Below the pieces are notes generated by a model. It did not search any database. It saw only the letters and a list, made by a program, of their open reading frames with translations, and was not told where the DNA came from. From contig CAIIXF020000004.1 of assembly GCA_903813345.2 (NCBI GenBank), positions 15,137,196 to 15,201,195 on the forward strand: 64,000 bases of DNA, read 5' to 3'. The position numbers and the translations under genes were made by a program. Shown here one piece after another: positions 11,167 to 23,160 of this stretch. The stretch is from Owenia fusiformis (Eukaryota > Annelida > Polychaeta > Sabellida > Oweniidae). The stretch's first letter is position 1, and each line of letters starts with the position of its first letter.

Positions 11167-11565
11167 TATTACTTTGTTTTGGACCCCATTTCTAACCCCT
11201 TGTCATAGCTGAGTTTTCCAGTCTCTCAGAGTTTTGATTATTTTCAATATTTCAAAATAACTTAATAGATATTCCAGGGATAATTAAAAGGTTTCAAGGA
11301 ATCTATTTAAAAGATGTGATAGTTAAAATTGTTAAGAGCTATCGATAAGAAAAACAGAATATTGTATAAATTTTTATTAAGCTCAACATTTATTTTTAAA
11401 AATTTTAAATCATATAACATCCAATATTTGAGCCTAGTCAGTAGAAAACTAGAATCCAAAATGTTACTGATTTGAGAGATATTAAAAATTTACTCTTCTG
11501 CTGCTTTTTGAACTTATGGAGTTAATCACTGAGATAATTGAATTGCCAAGTGTATTTATTTGTAT
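11167..11565. other. Intron sequence, nothing recognised
   Basis: AT-rich with no coding signal, splice-bounded exon or clear repeat unit that I could identify. It separates the hairpin-headed repeat from the 1.2-kb duplication. Confidence 0.4.
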
Positions 11566-13930
11566 CTATTATATGGAATAAAAACTGAAATGTAAAAGAC
11601 TCCTTCAGTATGATAAAACACTTTAATGTGGTTAAACCCTTTTTATGTGTGAAAGATTCTTTTTACGTTCAGTTTCTATCTTTATGACTCCTTTCCACAT
11701 GACTATGCTCATTTATATAAGAAATAGAAGCAGTTAATGCACAAAGAGCAACACAGAGAAGTAGGGTATTCAATAAGTATTTTTCAAATATGTTGGGTTA
11801 TGTTTTACATATTGCCTTATTTTCCTATTTTTTGTTTTTAAAGCCCTGTATAAACTGATAGGCAAATGCTTATAATAAATGAAATTGCTGAATTGCTCAG
11901 AAAATTATTTTAAACAAATTAATAAGAATGCCTCAAAAATCAAAACAGGCACTATTCATATTAATTGCGATCTTTTTATTTAAAGTGAAATCCATGAAAA
12001 ACTTGTAAAACTAGTTAGGAACAAAAACTTGACCACATTTTAGTCCTCCAAAGTCTTAGTGTGAAAAATAGCAAAAAATCCGAATGATTTACAAACACAT
12101 TGAAATAAATGAAGACATAATTTCTCTATCTCGAAAATGCAGCACATACTGCAAACAATGCGTAAGGTCGCAGCATCTTTATAATTATATCACATCTGTC
12201 ACTTTTTTGCTAAACTATTTCTGCCTCCTCATTTGAGGCAAGTATCCATGATTTTGTTTTATGGAAACATAAATATTACTGTCACAACATTGTAGCAATA
12301 CTTATTGAACACCCTATAAATACAAAAAGTGAGCCAAACCCTATAATATAAGCTACATGCCAGTACAGTAAATATGCTAATATGTATAGTATATAAAAGT
12401 TTTACAATTAGTAAAGTGCTGATAATAATCTGATTGACATTTTTATGCAAACATTTTTACATGATTAAGGAGATAATAAAGCTTATAATGGTAAATAAAA
12501 TAAGATAACATAACCTACATCCCTTATTTTTGACAGTCTTGTCCAAATACATAAGTTGATACTTATTGTTCCTCTATTATCGCCCATTGAAATCCTCAAT
12601 ATTATACTTCACTTCAATCGATTCCTAATGTTGAGTTGCTGTTTCTGTACATTTGACAATTGGCGCATATGCCTCGGCAATATTGCATGTCATAAAGTAA
12701 TCAAATTGTTATTAGTTAGATTGTCAAGAATATTCTCTCCTCACTCACATAGTTTTATGTTTGTCTCAGTTCATTTTTGGGGGACATTGTCAATGATTTA
12801 TTAGTATCTATTATATGGAATAAAAAGTGAAATGTAAAAGACTCCTTTAATGTGATAAAACACTATTATGCAGTTAAACTCTCCCTTTGTGTGAAGCTTC
12901 CTTGCTTTTTACGTTCAAAGTCTCTATCTTTATGACTCCTTTCCTTTTGACTAGGCTCATTTATATAAGAAATAGAAGCAGTTAATGCACAAATAGCAAC
13001 ATAGAGAAGTAGGGTATTCAATAAGTATTTTTCAAACATGTTGTTATTATGTTTTACATATTGCCTTATTTTTTCCTAGTTTTTCTTTCTAAAGCCCTGT
13101 ATACATTGACAGGCAAATAATTATAAATGAAATGGCCGAATTGCTTGAAACATTATTTTAAACACTTGAAGAATGCTTCAAAAATCCAAACATGTACTAT
13201 ACATATGTTACTTGCGATCTTTTTATCTGAGGTGAAATCCTTGAAACATATGTGTAAAACTTGTTTGAAACAAAAACTTGACCACATTTTGGTCCTCCAG
13301 TCCAAAGGCTAACTGAAAAATAGCAAAAAATCAGAATGATTTACAAACACATTGAAATAAATGAAGACTCAAAAAACGTAGCTCATACTGTGAACAATGC
13401 TTAAGGTCGCAGCATTTTTATAATTATATCACATCTGTCACTTTTTGCTAAACTATTTCTGCCTCCTCAGTTAGGCAAGTATCCATGATTTTGTTTTATG
13501 GAAACATAAATATCACTGTCATAACATTTTAGCAATACTTATTGAACACCCTATAAATACAAAAAGTTACCCACACCCTATAATATAAGCTACATGCCAG
13601 TACAGTAAATATGCTAACATGTATAGTATATAAAAGTATAACAATAAGTAAAGTGCTGATAATAATCTGATTGACATTTTTTATGTAAAAGTTTTACATG
13701 ATTAAGGAGATAATAAAGCTTATAATGGTAAATAGAATAACATAACATAACCTGCAGCCCTTATTTTTGACAGTCTAATCCAAATACATAAGTTAATACT
13801 TATTATTCCTCTACTATTGCCTATTAAAGTCCTCAATAATATACTACACTTCAATCAATTCCAAACGTTGAGTTGCTGTTTCTGTTTCACATTAGGCAAT
13901 TGGCGCGTATGCAGCCTCGGCAATATTCTG
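11566..13930. repeat. Tandem duplication of a 1.24-kb segment (3' flank of the protease-like gene)
   Basis: The segment at 11566-12690 recurs at 12808-13930 (start-to-start 1242 bases) with small indels. Shared blocks include CTATTATATGGAATAAAAA, GAAATAGAAGCAGTTAATGC and TACATGCCAGTACAGTAAAT. The right copy contains the stop codon and last codons of the minus-strand gene (13887-15296). The left copy keeps a decayed version of that end near 12640-12690 (GGCGCATATGCCTCGGCAATATT). Confidence 0.85.
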
Positions 13931-15296
13931 GTTCTTGCTTTGAACAGTTTGCTTCTATTGGACATTCTCCCTTTTCTTTAGAACTTTCTATTTCTTCGTT
14001 TGAACACTCTTGATATGAACATTCTACTTCTCCACTTAAATACTCTACTTCCTCTTTTGGACACTCTGCCATTTCCTTTTGACGCTTTTCTTCTTCTTCC
14101 TCTTGTATTTGTTCAAATACTTTCTTACAGCAAGACAACTTAAATTTCTTCTTTGATTCCTCATCATTTCCCTTCACTTGTTCAGCTAACATCTCCAGGG
14201 CATCAGGTAAGGAGAATGCTAGAGACACTGGTTTGTTCCATGCATTGTATATATTTGCTTTATCCCATCCTGCAAATATCATGAAACAGTTTGGATAACA
14301 TTCCAACCATTGTAGCTCTTTTGTATCACATACTATGGTCCCACTGTCTCCTGGCTGTGTGTATGCAGTGTCAGCATCTGGCTTTTCTGAACTGATAGCT
14401 ACCATGTTCTCTACCCATGCAGTCTTATTACCAACTTTGATTTCACCCCCTGCATCTACTTTCAAAATATTGCCCTTTGCTTGATTGAGTGACAGTCCTA
14501 GCTTTACTACATTTGAGCCAGCTTTAGGGTCTTTGGACCACCATCCACCTTTATTACAACAATCATCACAATCTTTGTATTGATGTTTCATGTTCTCACA
14601 CTGTTCATTTTTTATTTTGGTATTGGCAGGATCATGTTGATCATCCACTCTGATGCAGGCAATATCATATTGTTGTTCTTCCTCATCTTTATCATTCATT
14701 ACTGCATGAATTACACAATTCTCTAACATTTTCTCATCTTCCTTTTGGCAAGTAACATCTTTCCAGTTGTCAATGCCCTCTTCATCACTATCACTGTCCA
14801 TTCTTAATGGTATTTTATATGGAACCTCTCTACCTATTACATGTTTGTCACTTTGATCTTCCTTGGACCAAGAAATATATTCAACATTTGGAATGAGTTG
14901 TTCTACCACATGGTTGGCTGTGAGAACATACATCTCACCTTGCCTCTCATGATATCTTTCATATGGACCAAGAAGAGCAGCAAATCCCCCAATTGTCCCC
15001 ATTGGGTTCTCCACAAAGTCAGCAAGCATACCTTCATCAGCAGTGTCACACTGCCTGCTATGCAGAGGTCCACCTGCACATCCAAGCAACTGGATAGATT
15101 CATCTTTCATCCAGGGGACAGAGTGGAACTTGCATCCTGGCATCATTCTCTCAATGAACCCAGATGTCTTGTTGACACATCCATCAACAATATGTATTGA
15201 GTAAAGACCATCTTCTCCCATACCATAGAACTTCACCACATGAATCCTGGAAGCATAGCAGATGGAAAGTTTAAAACAAATTCCTGGCTCCACCAA
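13887..15296 (-). CDS. PA-clan (trypsin-like) serine protease-like protein, at least one 5' exon missing
   Basis: The open frame spans 469 codons. Triad candidates sit in order with family context: His129 in LTANHVV, Asp211 in QYDIACIRV and Ser318 in TQPGDSGTIV. This predicts a chymotrypsin-fold hydrolase. An acidic insert (about 166-210) and a Cys-rich stretch (CDDCCNKGGWW, about 243-253) lie within the domain. After about residue 395 the tail is Glu/Cys-rich with loose repeats (EECP, VEYLSGEVECSYQEC). The frame opens at TTG, not ATG. A TGA lies just upstream beyond a possible CAG acceptor (15300-15299), and the first in-frame ATG is residue 26 at 15221. An upstream exon is therefore likely but not seen. 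No signal peptide is visible. Substrate and role are unknown. It lies antisense in a centriolin intron. Confidence 0.7.
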   Translation of the reverse strand: MVEPGICFKLSICYASRIHVVKFYGMGEDGLYSIHIVDGCVNKTSGFIERMMPGCKFHSVPWMKDESIQLLGCAGGPLHSRQCDTADEGMLADFVENPMGTIGGFAALLGPYERYHERQGEMYVLTANHVVEQLIPNVEYISWSKEDQSDKHVIGREVPYKIPLRMDSDSDEEGIDNWKDVTCQKEDEKMLENCVIHAVMNDKDEEEQQYDIACIRVDDQHDPANTKIKNEQCENMKHQYKDCDDCCNKGGWWSKDPKAGSNVVKLGLSLNQAKGNILKVDAGGEIKVGNKTAWVENMVAISSEKPDADTAYTQPGDSGTIVCDTKELQWLECYPNCFMIFAGWDKANIYNAWNKPVSLAFSLPDALEMLAEQVKGNDEESKKKFKLSCCKKVFEQIQEEEEEKRQKEMAECPKEEVEYLSGEVECSYQECSNEEIESSKEKGECPIEANCSKQEPEYCRGCIRANCLM

Positions 15297-15299
15297 CCC

Positions 15300-16327
15300 T
15301 GATGTTCATGAATATTTTGTATGAAACATTTTTTTGTAAAATCAATAACATGTCAGGTCAGTGTAAAAATATGGACATCCTTCAAATAAATCATAATCCC
15401 AGAAAGTGTCCATTACACAATTTGGTTATTAAAGCTGCTCTTTGCCCCGAAACGCAATCTTGGGTTGTTTCAGGGGTGAATTATATCATTTTGAGGTTAA
15501 TGAAAGATTATAGAATGATGAACAAATGGGGCAAATCTTGTGTACAAATACTTATGATAAATGTGTCATTACAAAGATTGTTCATTGAATTGCTTCGATT
15601 GTCGACGGCGATGATTTTTGGAAGGTTTCTAAATTAAGAATGTGACGTCACTTCCGAATTACAGCATTCAACATAAGTAGCGTTTAATTACTATAAGCAT
15701 TCAGAAAAACTTGGTAGCCTTGCGGTAGAATGCTCGCTCAGCACTCAGGCGGCCCAGGTTCAAATCCCGTACCTGTTTTTTTCAATTTTTTTAAACTAAA
15801 TGATTGTTCTTTGATATTACGCAGAAAAAACCTTTTTTATTTACATAAACTTTATATCAGAGCTTGAAAATGTAAAAACAATATATTTCAACATATTGCG
15901 CTTTGGAGCGATGTGCAGGTTTAATGTTTTTCTATGTTTACCTTAAAGTTGTATGTTCACTCAAGGACACCCATTGTGCAAGTCTAATGTTGATATTTGA
16001 CCTTTGGAGTGACATTTACCAAAATCTATTATCCTATCATTAATTAACTCTCATCATTTATAATGAAATTCATGGAATGTGAAATTGATATTCAAAAAAT
16101 CCCGTATCAGATCCCATATCAGCCAAAATCCCATATTGGATCCAGTATCAAAAAAAATCCTGTATCAGATCCCGTGTCAGAACTATTTCGGTAATTTCTA
16201 ATTTCTGAAAATGTTATATGATAAATGTATCATTTTATGTCACAATCATTGGGTGATGACAAACAAAAATAAAAAATAAATAAGTTTTAGAAAGTTATTA
16301 TAGAATAAATAGGTTATTGATGGTCGT
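15300..16327. other. Gene-free stretch with CCCGTATCAGATCCC simple repeats
   Basis: It contains the tRNA-like module annotated separately. Near 16095-16185 it has several copies of a 'AAAATCCCGTATCAGATCCC' unit with drift. No exon for the 5' end of the protease-like gene could be identified. Confidence 0.45.
15712..15782 (+). repeat. tRNA-like pol III module (SINE head or tRNA relic)
   Basis: A box-A-like stretch (TAGCCTTGCGGTAGAATGC) is followed 40 bases later by a perfect B box (GGTTCAAATCC) and a T7 run as pol III terminator. The acceptor and T stems do not pair properly, so I do not call a functional tRNA gene. Confidence 0.5.
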
Positions 16328-16445
16328 GATGGAATATGAATTTTATTCCGAGGGAAAATATGATATTGGCCTCGGAAAATATCACATATGATATTTTCCT
16401 TGGTTTATATCATATTTTCGCTCGGAATAAAATTCATATTCCATC
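16328..16445. repeat. Fold-back palindrome, arms about 45 bp
   Basis: GATGGAATATGAATTTTATT with CCGAGGGAAAATATGATAT on the left is mirrored on the right, around a centre near 16386. It forms a long hairpin with no gene. Confidence 0.75.
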
Positions 16446-16843
16446 CCTCCCATGAAATAACCTCTATTTGTCCCATACTTGGACGTGTTACGGGTATAAA
16501 AAGCCGGTTTGTTAAAACTTATATTTTCATCAGCGGGCAGATATAGCATTACGTCCCGCTCCAAGCTGGCAGATATAGTATATCTACCCGCTACGTCATG
16601 ATCGCTGTTCCTGTATTGTTTCTTTTTTTTGTAACGTTCGCATACTGATAACGACAATGGAGAAAAACGCAGACAATCGCGATCTGTTTGATGCTTTAAA
16701 GAAGGGAAGGAGCAGTATGCCCCGTTAATAATCAAAGATTTGAACAGGAACATCCGGCTATGGACAAGAATACAAAACTGGACATGAATATTTTAAAATA
16801 ATTCCACGGTTGGTTGCAAAGTTTATTCTGAATATAAACAGAT
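16446..16843. other. Spacer between two palindromes, nothing coding supported
   Basis: It contains GCGGGCAGATATAG/CTATATCTACCCGC inverted blocks near 16534-16592, related to the palindrome at 16844. A minus-strand open frame of 123 codons here lacks any recognisable domain. Confidence 0.35.
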
Positions 16844-16965
16844 CATCCTATAGTCGGTTCAGGATATTAGGATTATCCCTTGGCCAATATAATATATCTA
16901 CCCTCGGGCAGATATATTATGTTGGCCTTGGGATAATCCCAATATCCTGAACCTCATATAGGATA
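16844..16965. repeat. Fold-back palindrome, arms about 55 bp
   Basis: GGTTCAGGATATTAGGATTA and TCCCTTGGCCAATATAATAT are mirrored on the right up to ATATAGGAT at 16965. The centre is near 16905 (CCTCGGG). Confidence 0.75.
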
Positions 16966-17989
16966 ATCTCTATATACAGTATACCTAGTATATATTTAGA
17001 ATTCTTTTCTTTGATGACATTGTCTTCTATAGATGCCAAACCATGTGAAATGAAAAGTATGTTAATGGAGCAAGTAATCATTTAATGAGATTTTATATTT
17101 AGGTTAATAAATTGTCTGAAATAAGCACTCTGAGCCACATTATAAGTCAGAGCCACACCAACTATGTTGTAAGTGATGTGAGAAAACAAATGAGAGAACA
17201 ATCTCACTTTCAAGCTTACTTCAGACTCAAATTACTATTTACTCCATCATCAGCTTTGAGAGGGATTGGATAACTATTGATTGAGAATAATTGGTAGATA
17301 GGAATTAGCTGCTATTATCAGTTAAAATGTGATACTCCGATTGTTTGAAAACAGTTTAACAGTTGACAATGGATTGCCTTGCCTGTTAAAGTATTTAAGA
17401 GGTCTGTTAATGTAGTATTTTAATTTGCTGGTAAGAAGATCTTTGAGTGGTTTCACATATAGCTATAATAAGTCTCCACCAAAGTAAGTTCTTTACTTGC
17501 ATGAATGTTAATTGAGACTAAATATGTCTATTTTAGAATTTCATAGAAAGCCATTTTTATCCCAACAAATGAAGTTCAGTATGGATATTGTGATACTAGT
17601 AGATGATGAATTTTCTTCATATTTGGCAGAATGATTATGTATGAGAGGTGATCAATAAGTAATGGACGCTTTTTTTACACAGATACTTTTTATAGACCAA
17701 TTCCTTTGATTTTCCTACCAGTGATACATCATTCAATTATCTATCAATTCTGAACATTTGAAAACAAAATATATAACACATGTTGACATATCTTTATTTT
17801 CGTGAAGGAGGTACAGGTACCCCGGGACCTACATTTACGTCAAATATTCAGTTTTTAGCCAGTTTGGCAAATTTCAGTTAGATTTGAACTTTTTATATGC
17901 AACAAGTGTTGTGTTGTTAGCTCACATGGTGAGCTTTTGCAATCACTCACTTGTCTGTCCGTCTGTCTGTCCGTCCGTCTGTCTGTCCG

Positions 17990-19280
17990 TCCGTCAACAA
18001 TAGTGGCACGTTTTAAAACCTCTGTCGATAGGATTCCTGTTTTAAGTTATTTCTGTTCAACATCAATACAGGAAACTCCCCTATGACTCCTGGTTCAAAA
18101 GCTGGCCAATTTTCAAAATGGCCGCCACTTTTGTCTCGCGAAATTCACTTTTGACCCATTTCCTAGCTTTAGAAATAATTTCAGGTGTCCTACATTGTAA
18201 AAATCCATGTCAATGTAAGGTAAGATATATGAAATAATTTTGTTACAAAAAATCAGCGAAAAATTGTATCCATTTTTTTATTTTCAGCCATTTTAGTTAA
18301 CATTGATTTGTCTATCTGACTCGCGAAATCCACTTTCCATCAATAACAGTGGCACATTATGATAATTCATTGAATTCACTTTTGACCCATTTCCTAGCTT
18401 TAGAAATAATTTCAGGTGTCCTACATTGTAAAAATCCATGTCAATGTAAAGGGTAGATATATGAAATAATTTTGTTACAAAAAATCAGCGAAAAATTGTA
18501 TCCATTTTTTTATTTTCAGCCATTTTAGTTAACATTGATTTGTCTATCTGACTCGCGAAATCCACTTTCCATCAATAACAGTGGCACGTTTTAAAACCTC
18601 TGTCGATAGGATTCCTGTTTTAAGTTATTTCTGTTCAACATCAATACAGAAAACTCCCATATGACTCCTGGTTCAAAAGCTCACCTGTTTATAAAATGGC
18701 CGCCATTTTTGTCTCACGAAATTCACTTTTGACCCATTCCTAGCTTTACAAATAATTTCGAGTGTCCTACATTGTAAAAATCCATGTCAATGTAAAGAGT
18801 AGATGTATGAAATAATTTTGTTACGAAAAATCAGCGAAAAATTATATCCATTTTTTTATTTTCAGCCATTTTAGTTCACATTGATTTGTCCATCTGTCCA
18901 CTTTTGGACCATTTGCTTAAAACCTCTGTCAATAGGATTCCAGTTTCAAGTTATTTTTGTTCAACATCAATACAAAAAACTCCCCTATGATTCCTGGTAC
19001 AAAAGCTTGCCTATTTTTAAAATGGTCGCCATTTTTGTCTCGCGAAATTCAATTTTGGCCCGTGTCCTAGCTGTACAAATAATTCCAGGTGTCCTGCATT
19101 GCAAAAAGCCATGTCACTGTAAAGAGTAGTTGTATGAAATAATTTTGTTACAAATAATTGGCAAAAAATTATATCCGTTTTTTTTCAGCCATTTTACTTA
19201 GCATCGATTTGTCTATCTGTCTCTCAGTCAGTCCAAAATAGTGGCAAGTGGCTTGAAATAATTTTGTTACAAACACCATG
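17990..19280. repeat. Tandem array of about 240-330 bp units
   Basis: At least four drifting copies begin near 18001, 18330, 18570 and 18900. Each carries AACCTCTGTCGATAGGATTC and/or TTGACCCATTTCCTAGC, TCCATGTCAATGTAA, AATTTTGTTACAAAAAATC and CATTTTAGTTAACATTGATT. The array is preceded by a CTGTCTGTCCGTCC run at 17952-17996. Confidence 0.75.
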
Positions 19281-19445
19281 TGAGCCCAGTACCCACGGTA
19301 CTAATTTTTTGAAATATTTTGCTGACTGGTAACACATAAACAGAAAGTATTGTGATACCAGAGTGTTGTATGGAAGGGATTTGCAGGTCAATTTGAGGAA
19401 GCATTGTGGAAGAAAGGGGTGGTGAGATAAGGGAACACTCTACTC

Positions 19446-19580
19446 TATATGGACAATGCACCTGCCCACGGATCTCAAAATGATCAGAAAACAATATCCC
19501 TGGACCTCAAAATTGAGCCCTTGGCCAATGTACCATATTGCCCAGATCTGCTCACATGTGACTTATTTATTTCTATACTA
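19446..19580 (+). pseudogene. Mariner transposase fragment
   Basis: The frame reads LYMDNAPAHGSQND and later NVPYCPDLLTCDLF, corresponding to the second and third catalytic aspartate regions of a mariner transposase (DNAPAH; YSPDLAPCDFF). Only this short piece remains, interrupted on both sides. Confidence 0.55.
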
Positions 19581-20030
19581 CTTATTATCCCATCGAACGA
19601 AGTTCGGAGGGATATAGGGAATGCCTCCGTCCATGCGGGTAATAACTCGAATACCGTTGAAATGGCCGCTCATTAAAAAATGGCGGTCATTTTAGTGCCG
19701 ATTTTATAGTAATTTAGGTGCAATATGTAAACTGTAATAGCAATATGTTTTAAATGTAAAAAAAATTATGTAGGACATTAATAAAGCTTGAAATGTAGAT
19801 ATTAAAGAAGCACATGGCAGCCATCTTGAAAAATGGCGGCCTTTACTCATTATTTTACGATTTTTGCTGTAACTCGAAAAGTACTGGAGCAATTTTGTTC
19901 ATATTTGGTATGTGAATACTATAAGTATGGCACACTGTCTAATGATACTTTTGGTAGAAGGTGGTCATTTTGAAAAATGGCCGCCATTTTTGCTATATAC
20001 TTTGTAAAAATGCCAGCCATGGCTGTTCGA
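19570..20030. repeat. Dispersed repeat with CTCGAAAAGTACTG block
   Basis: CGAACGAAGTTCGGAGGGAT followed by GGCCGCC-rich sequence and TTGTTCATATTTGGTATGTG, shared with 4930-5140 and in part with 41160-41330. Confidence 0.6.
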
Positions 20031-20129
20031 TAGGATTCGCTACGCTTTGGCGTTGCCATTGTTCTGGTTTCTATAGAGAAAGGACGCAGGTTTATTGACA
20101 TTGATGAAATAAAACAACCCATGCAACTG

Positions 20130-22030
20130 CATCTTGCTACCATGTCAGAGAATGGATTCAGCCATGTCTCACAATCTTGAGTTAAGAGGAATTGTGTACA
20201 TGTAGCACTTGATGGAACCTATGTAGAGGGCCCCGTGGAATGAATGTGGCATAAATATCACATAGTGATGATAAAATATTCAAATCAACTATGGCATAAC
20301 AAAATGGGGTAATTCCTGACCATAATGGTTTGTTTTGTTCAGCCTGCATTCAACTGCATTGCATATTAAACAAGCTAAATATATAAGCACTAGTGCCAAA
20401 GGGAAAGGACCAAAAGTTGTAATGGAACTTAGCAAGAAAAAGCAAACTCTAAGTGCATACCAGTCAAGAAAAACAAACCCCATATAGCCCAAAACCATGA
20501 TCTAACGTAAAAAGAAACAATGTCTAATACCCCCTTTCCCCCCACCATTCAAGAATCAATATCACAATCCAAGACCAGAAGACCAAGGGACATTTCATTC
20601 ATACTGAAGTCATTACAATACATGTTGAAGAAAAAATTAGAAATTGATAGCCAATACTCATAACCTCAAAAATTGTTGTAGATACAAGTACTCATACAAG
20701 ATAAAGCATTCAGTCTCAAATGATGTGGGGTAGATAAAATCCAGTCTCCAAGTCCATAGGCGTTTCAAAGGGTCAACAACCATTCACAAAAGCCGTCGCC
20801 ATAGTCCATAAAACACTATAATTCACAATGGTCATCAGGAGAAAACTATGGCTGCTTTCGATCCCTATTTCTCAACCATTAATACCATAGCCGGGATCCA
20901 CCTCAAAAGGTGCCAAGTGAAAATATAAGGGGTCAAAAATAGTTTCAGAATGTTTGACGTCATGTCGGTCCCGGGGTACCTATACATCCTTCACGGAAAT
21001 AAAGATATATCAAATTATATTACATGTTTTGTTTTCAAATCTTCAGAGTTGATAGATAATTGAATAATGTATCACTGGTAAGATCGAAGGGATTCCCAAA
21101 CAAAAATGAATTCAAGTTTACATCCAGTTTACACTCAGTTTACACTTAATTTACACCAGACCTTGGTGTATATGTTAACTTTACCTCAAGTAAATAGGTA
21201 TTTACTAGCAGAAAGTAAACACTGATTTACTAGGTGTAAACTTGACTTTGAATTTGTTAAAAGTGAAAACTGGATGTAAATTAGACTCAGAAAAATTAAA
21301 TATTGGTCAAAGTGTAAACTAAGTGTATACTTGACTGAATCCTAATTCCAAAACGAGGCTCATGCAGCCTCTCTTTCAATCAAAGCTGGCTTAGCCATTT
21401 TGGTTTTGGTAAGTCTTCACAAAATCCTATAACATCGGCCCTGATACAGTTTTACTTTATTTGATTTTGGTGTCAACTTTACCATTAGGTATTAGTTGTG
21501 CATTTGTTCCAGTTTCACCATCATTGTTCATTTGGTTATCCATTTTCTTAAGCTTCAAATTTCTTTTCAATGTATCCATTGAATCTTTCTACCTTTTGTG
21601 CTTGCCTGTTTGTTTTGATCTTTTCACCTAGAATTCATTCTAATCTTAATCATGATGGCATTATACCCTGGGCTGCAATTCAATATGGGTCAGTTTATTT
21701 GTATAGGTTTTACATGTTTATGTTTATGTTTATTTATTATTTGAAATACACACAAAATACAATATATGAACTGGGTGACACTTTAAAAAGTGTATATTCC
21801 CAGTATTTGGCAAAAATAATACATGTGTGTTGTCATACCTATTAAATGCAGTTGGGGACCTGCCTATGTATTCATCTATTTGAACGAAAGTATTGGTTTG
21901 TCACACCACATCATAATAGACCAAATGAGATAACGTTTTTGCATAATGTCAAAAGTGTTCTTGAATACAATTTTACCAATGAGTGCAAATATACTTACAA
22001 TGTAGTTTGAACATTATTTGGAACAGAGGC
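20130..22030. other. Gene-free intron sequence
   Basis: Apart from the right arm of the 3.4-kb element it holds a cluster of GTTTACAC/GTGTAAAC motifs (21115-21330). I see no coding signal, and the short open frames here lack recognisable motifs. Confidence 0.4.
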
Positions 22031-22171
22031 AAAATCAGGGGGTACAGCAGAGCTTATAGGACATATAAGTCAGTTTAGTAAAAAACAAACAACAGCAAAA
22101 AACAACAACACAAAAACAACATAACTGTATGTGATTGAAATGTTACCATATGGGTCAGATATACTGAGCAA

Positions 22172-23160
22172 TCATATTGAGAGCAGTTTTGTTCTTCGAA
22201 GAAACCAAAAGAGCATACACGAGAGAAAGCATGATGAGGGCAATGGGTGATAAAGAGACAGCAAAATATCAATTGAGTTAGTATGTTTCCAAAAATAGTT
22301 TTTTAGTTCTCTTTTAAATGAATAGAGGCTTTTTATTTGTTTAAGTCTTTCTGGTAATTTGTTCCAAAGCTGGGGTACTGAAATGGATATAGATGATTTA
22401 CCATAGTTTGTGCGAAATTTAGGTTGATCATAGGTCATTCTATTCCTGGTGTTATAAGGATTTCTTTCATGAACTGTTGTAAAGAGACGAGGGTATATAC
22501 TCCTATAGTTATCTAAGTCATTTTTCCATTTGAACATAAATATACATTTCGCTTGCTTATTAATGTCAAAAATAGTAATAAGTTTTAACATTTCAAAAAG
22601 TGGAGAGGAATGTGCTCTATAGTCACTATTTGTTGCAAGACGTACAAACCTTTTCTGGGACAAGTGAAGTGGATTTATTGATGTAGGATTTGCATCCCCC
22701 AAACAAGATTACCATATATTAGATATGAATAGATCAAGGAGTAGTAAATACTTGTAAACCCTTGAATGTTTAAGATATGCTTAATCTTGTACAAAATACC
22801 TATGGTCCTTGAAATTTTCATATTAACTGAAGATATGTGATCTTTCCATGCCAAATGTTGGTCAGTTATAATGCCTAAAAAACTGATCTTTGATACTTGT
22901 TCGAGTTTATTGTCATTGAGATATATTTTGAAGTTACTTGGATCATAGTGCTTCTGTCTTGACGTAAAAATGATGTATTTGGTTTTAGAAATGTTTATAG
23001 AAAGTCTATTAGTCACCAGCCATTCTTCAATATGTTTTAGCTCGATGTTCAATATATCATTGAGTTCATTTAGATTTTTGCCATTTATCAATATATTAGT
23101 GTCATCTGCAAAAAGAACAAAAAATAAGAGATGATAAGTATATGTCATTAATATAAACAA
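22172..23160 (-). pseudogene. LINE reverse transcriptase motif C, thumb and C-terminal region
   Basis: Two overlapping frames. 23160-22675 holds FADDTNILINGKNLNELND (motif C), the thumb (SKTKYIIF) and FLGIITDQHLAWKDHI. 22702-22172 continues with QKRFVRLATNSDYRAHS and VPQLWNKLPERLK, typical of the LINE C-terminus. The frame break is near 22690. Confidence 0.85.

Larger units (their letters stand above)
17641..21100 (+). mobile_element. Mariner-type element of about 3.4 kb, degenerate
   Basis: The left end carries GATCAATAAGTAATGGACGC. The block 17715-17830 (CCAGTGATACATCATTCAAT through TACCCCGGGACC) is found as its reverse complement at about 20965-21090. The extreme right tip is lost. A short plus-strand transposase remnant with DNAPAH and PYCPDL motifs lies at about 19446-19580. 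The interior is filled by tandem repeats (17990-19270). Confidence 0.6.

Noticed and set aside
14841-15200. Plus-strand 119-codon frame over the protease-like gene
   Set aside because: Antisense shadow of the coding strand that holds the catalytic His motif.
15712-15782. Functional tRNA gene
   Set aside because: B box and terminator are good, but acceptor and T stems do not pair and no clear anticodon arm forms.
16382-16753. A 123-codon minus-strand gene between two palindromes
   Set aside because: No domain or splice support, and its end is part of a fold-back palindrome.
17990-19280. CRISPR-like array
   Set aside because: Units are 240-330 bp and drift, with no short identical repeats or unique spacers; the genome is eukaryotic.
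20289-20498. Small membrane-like frame on the minus strand
   Set aside because: Hydrophobic composition comes from T-rich DNA; no conserved motif, context or start.
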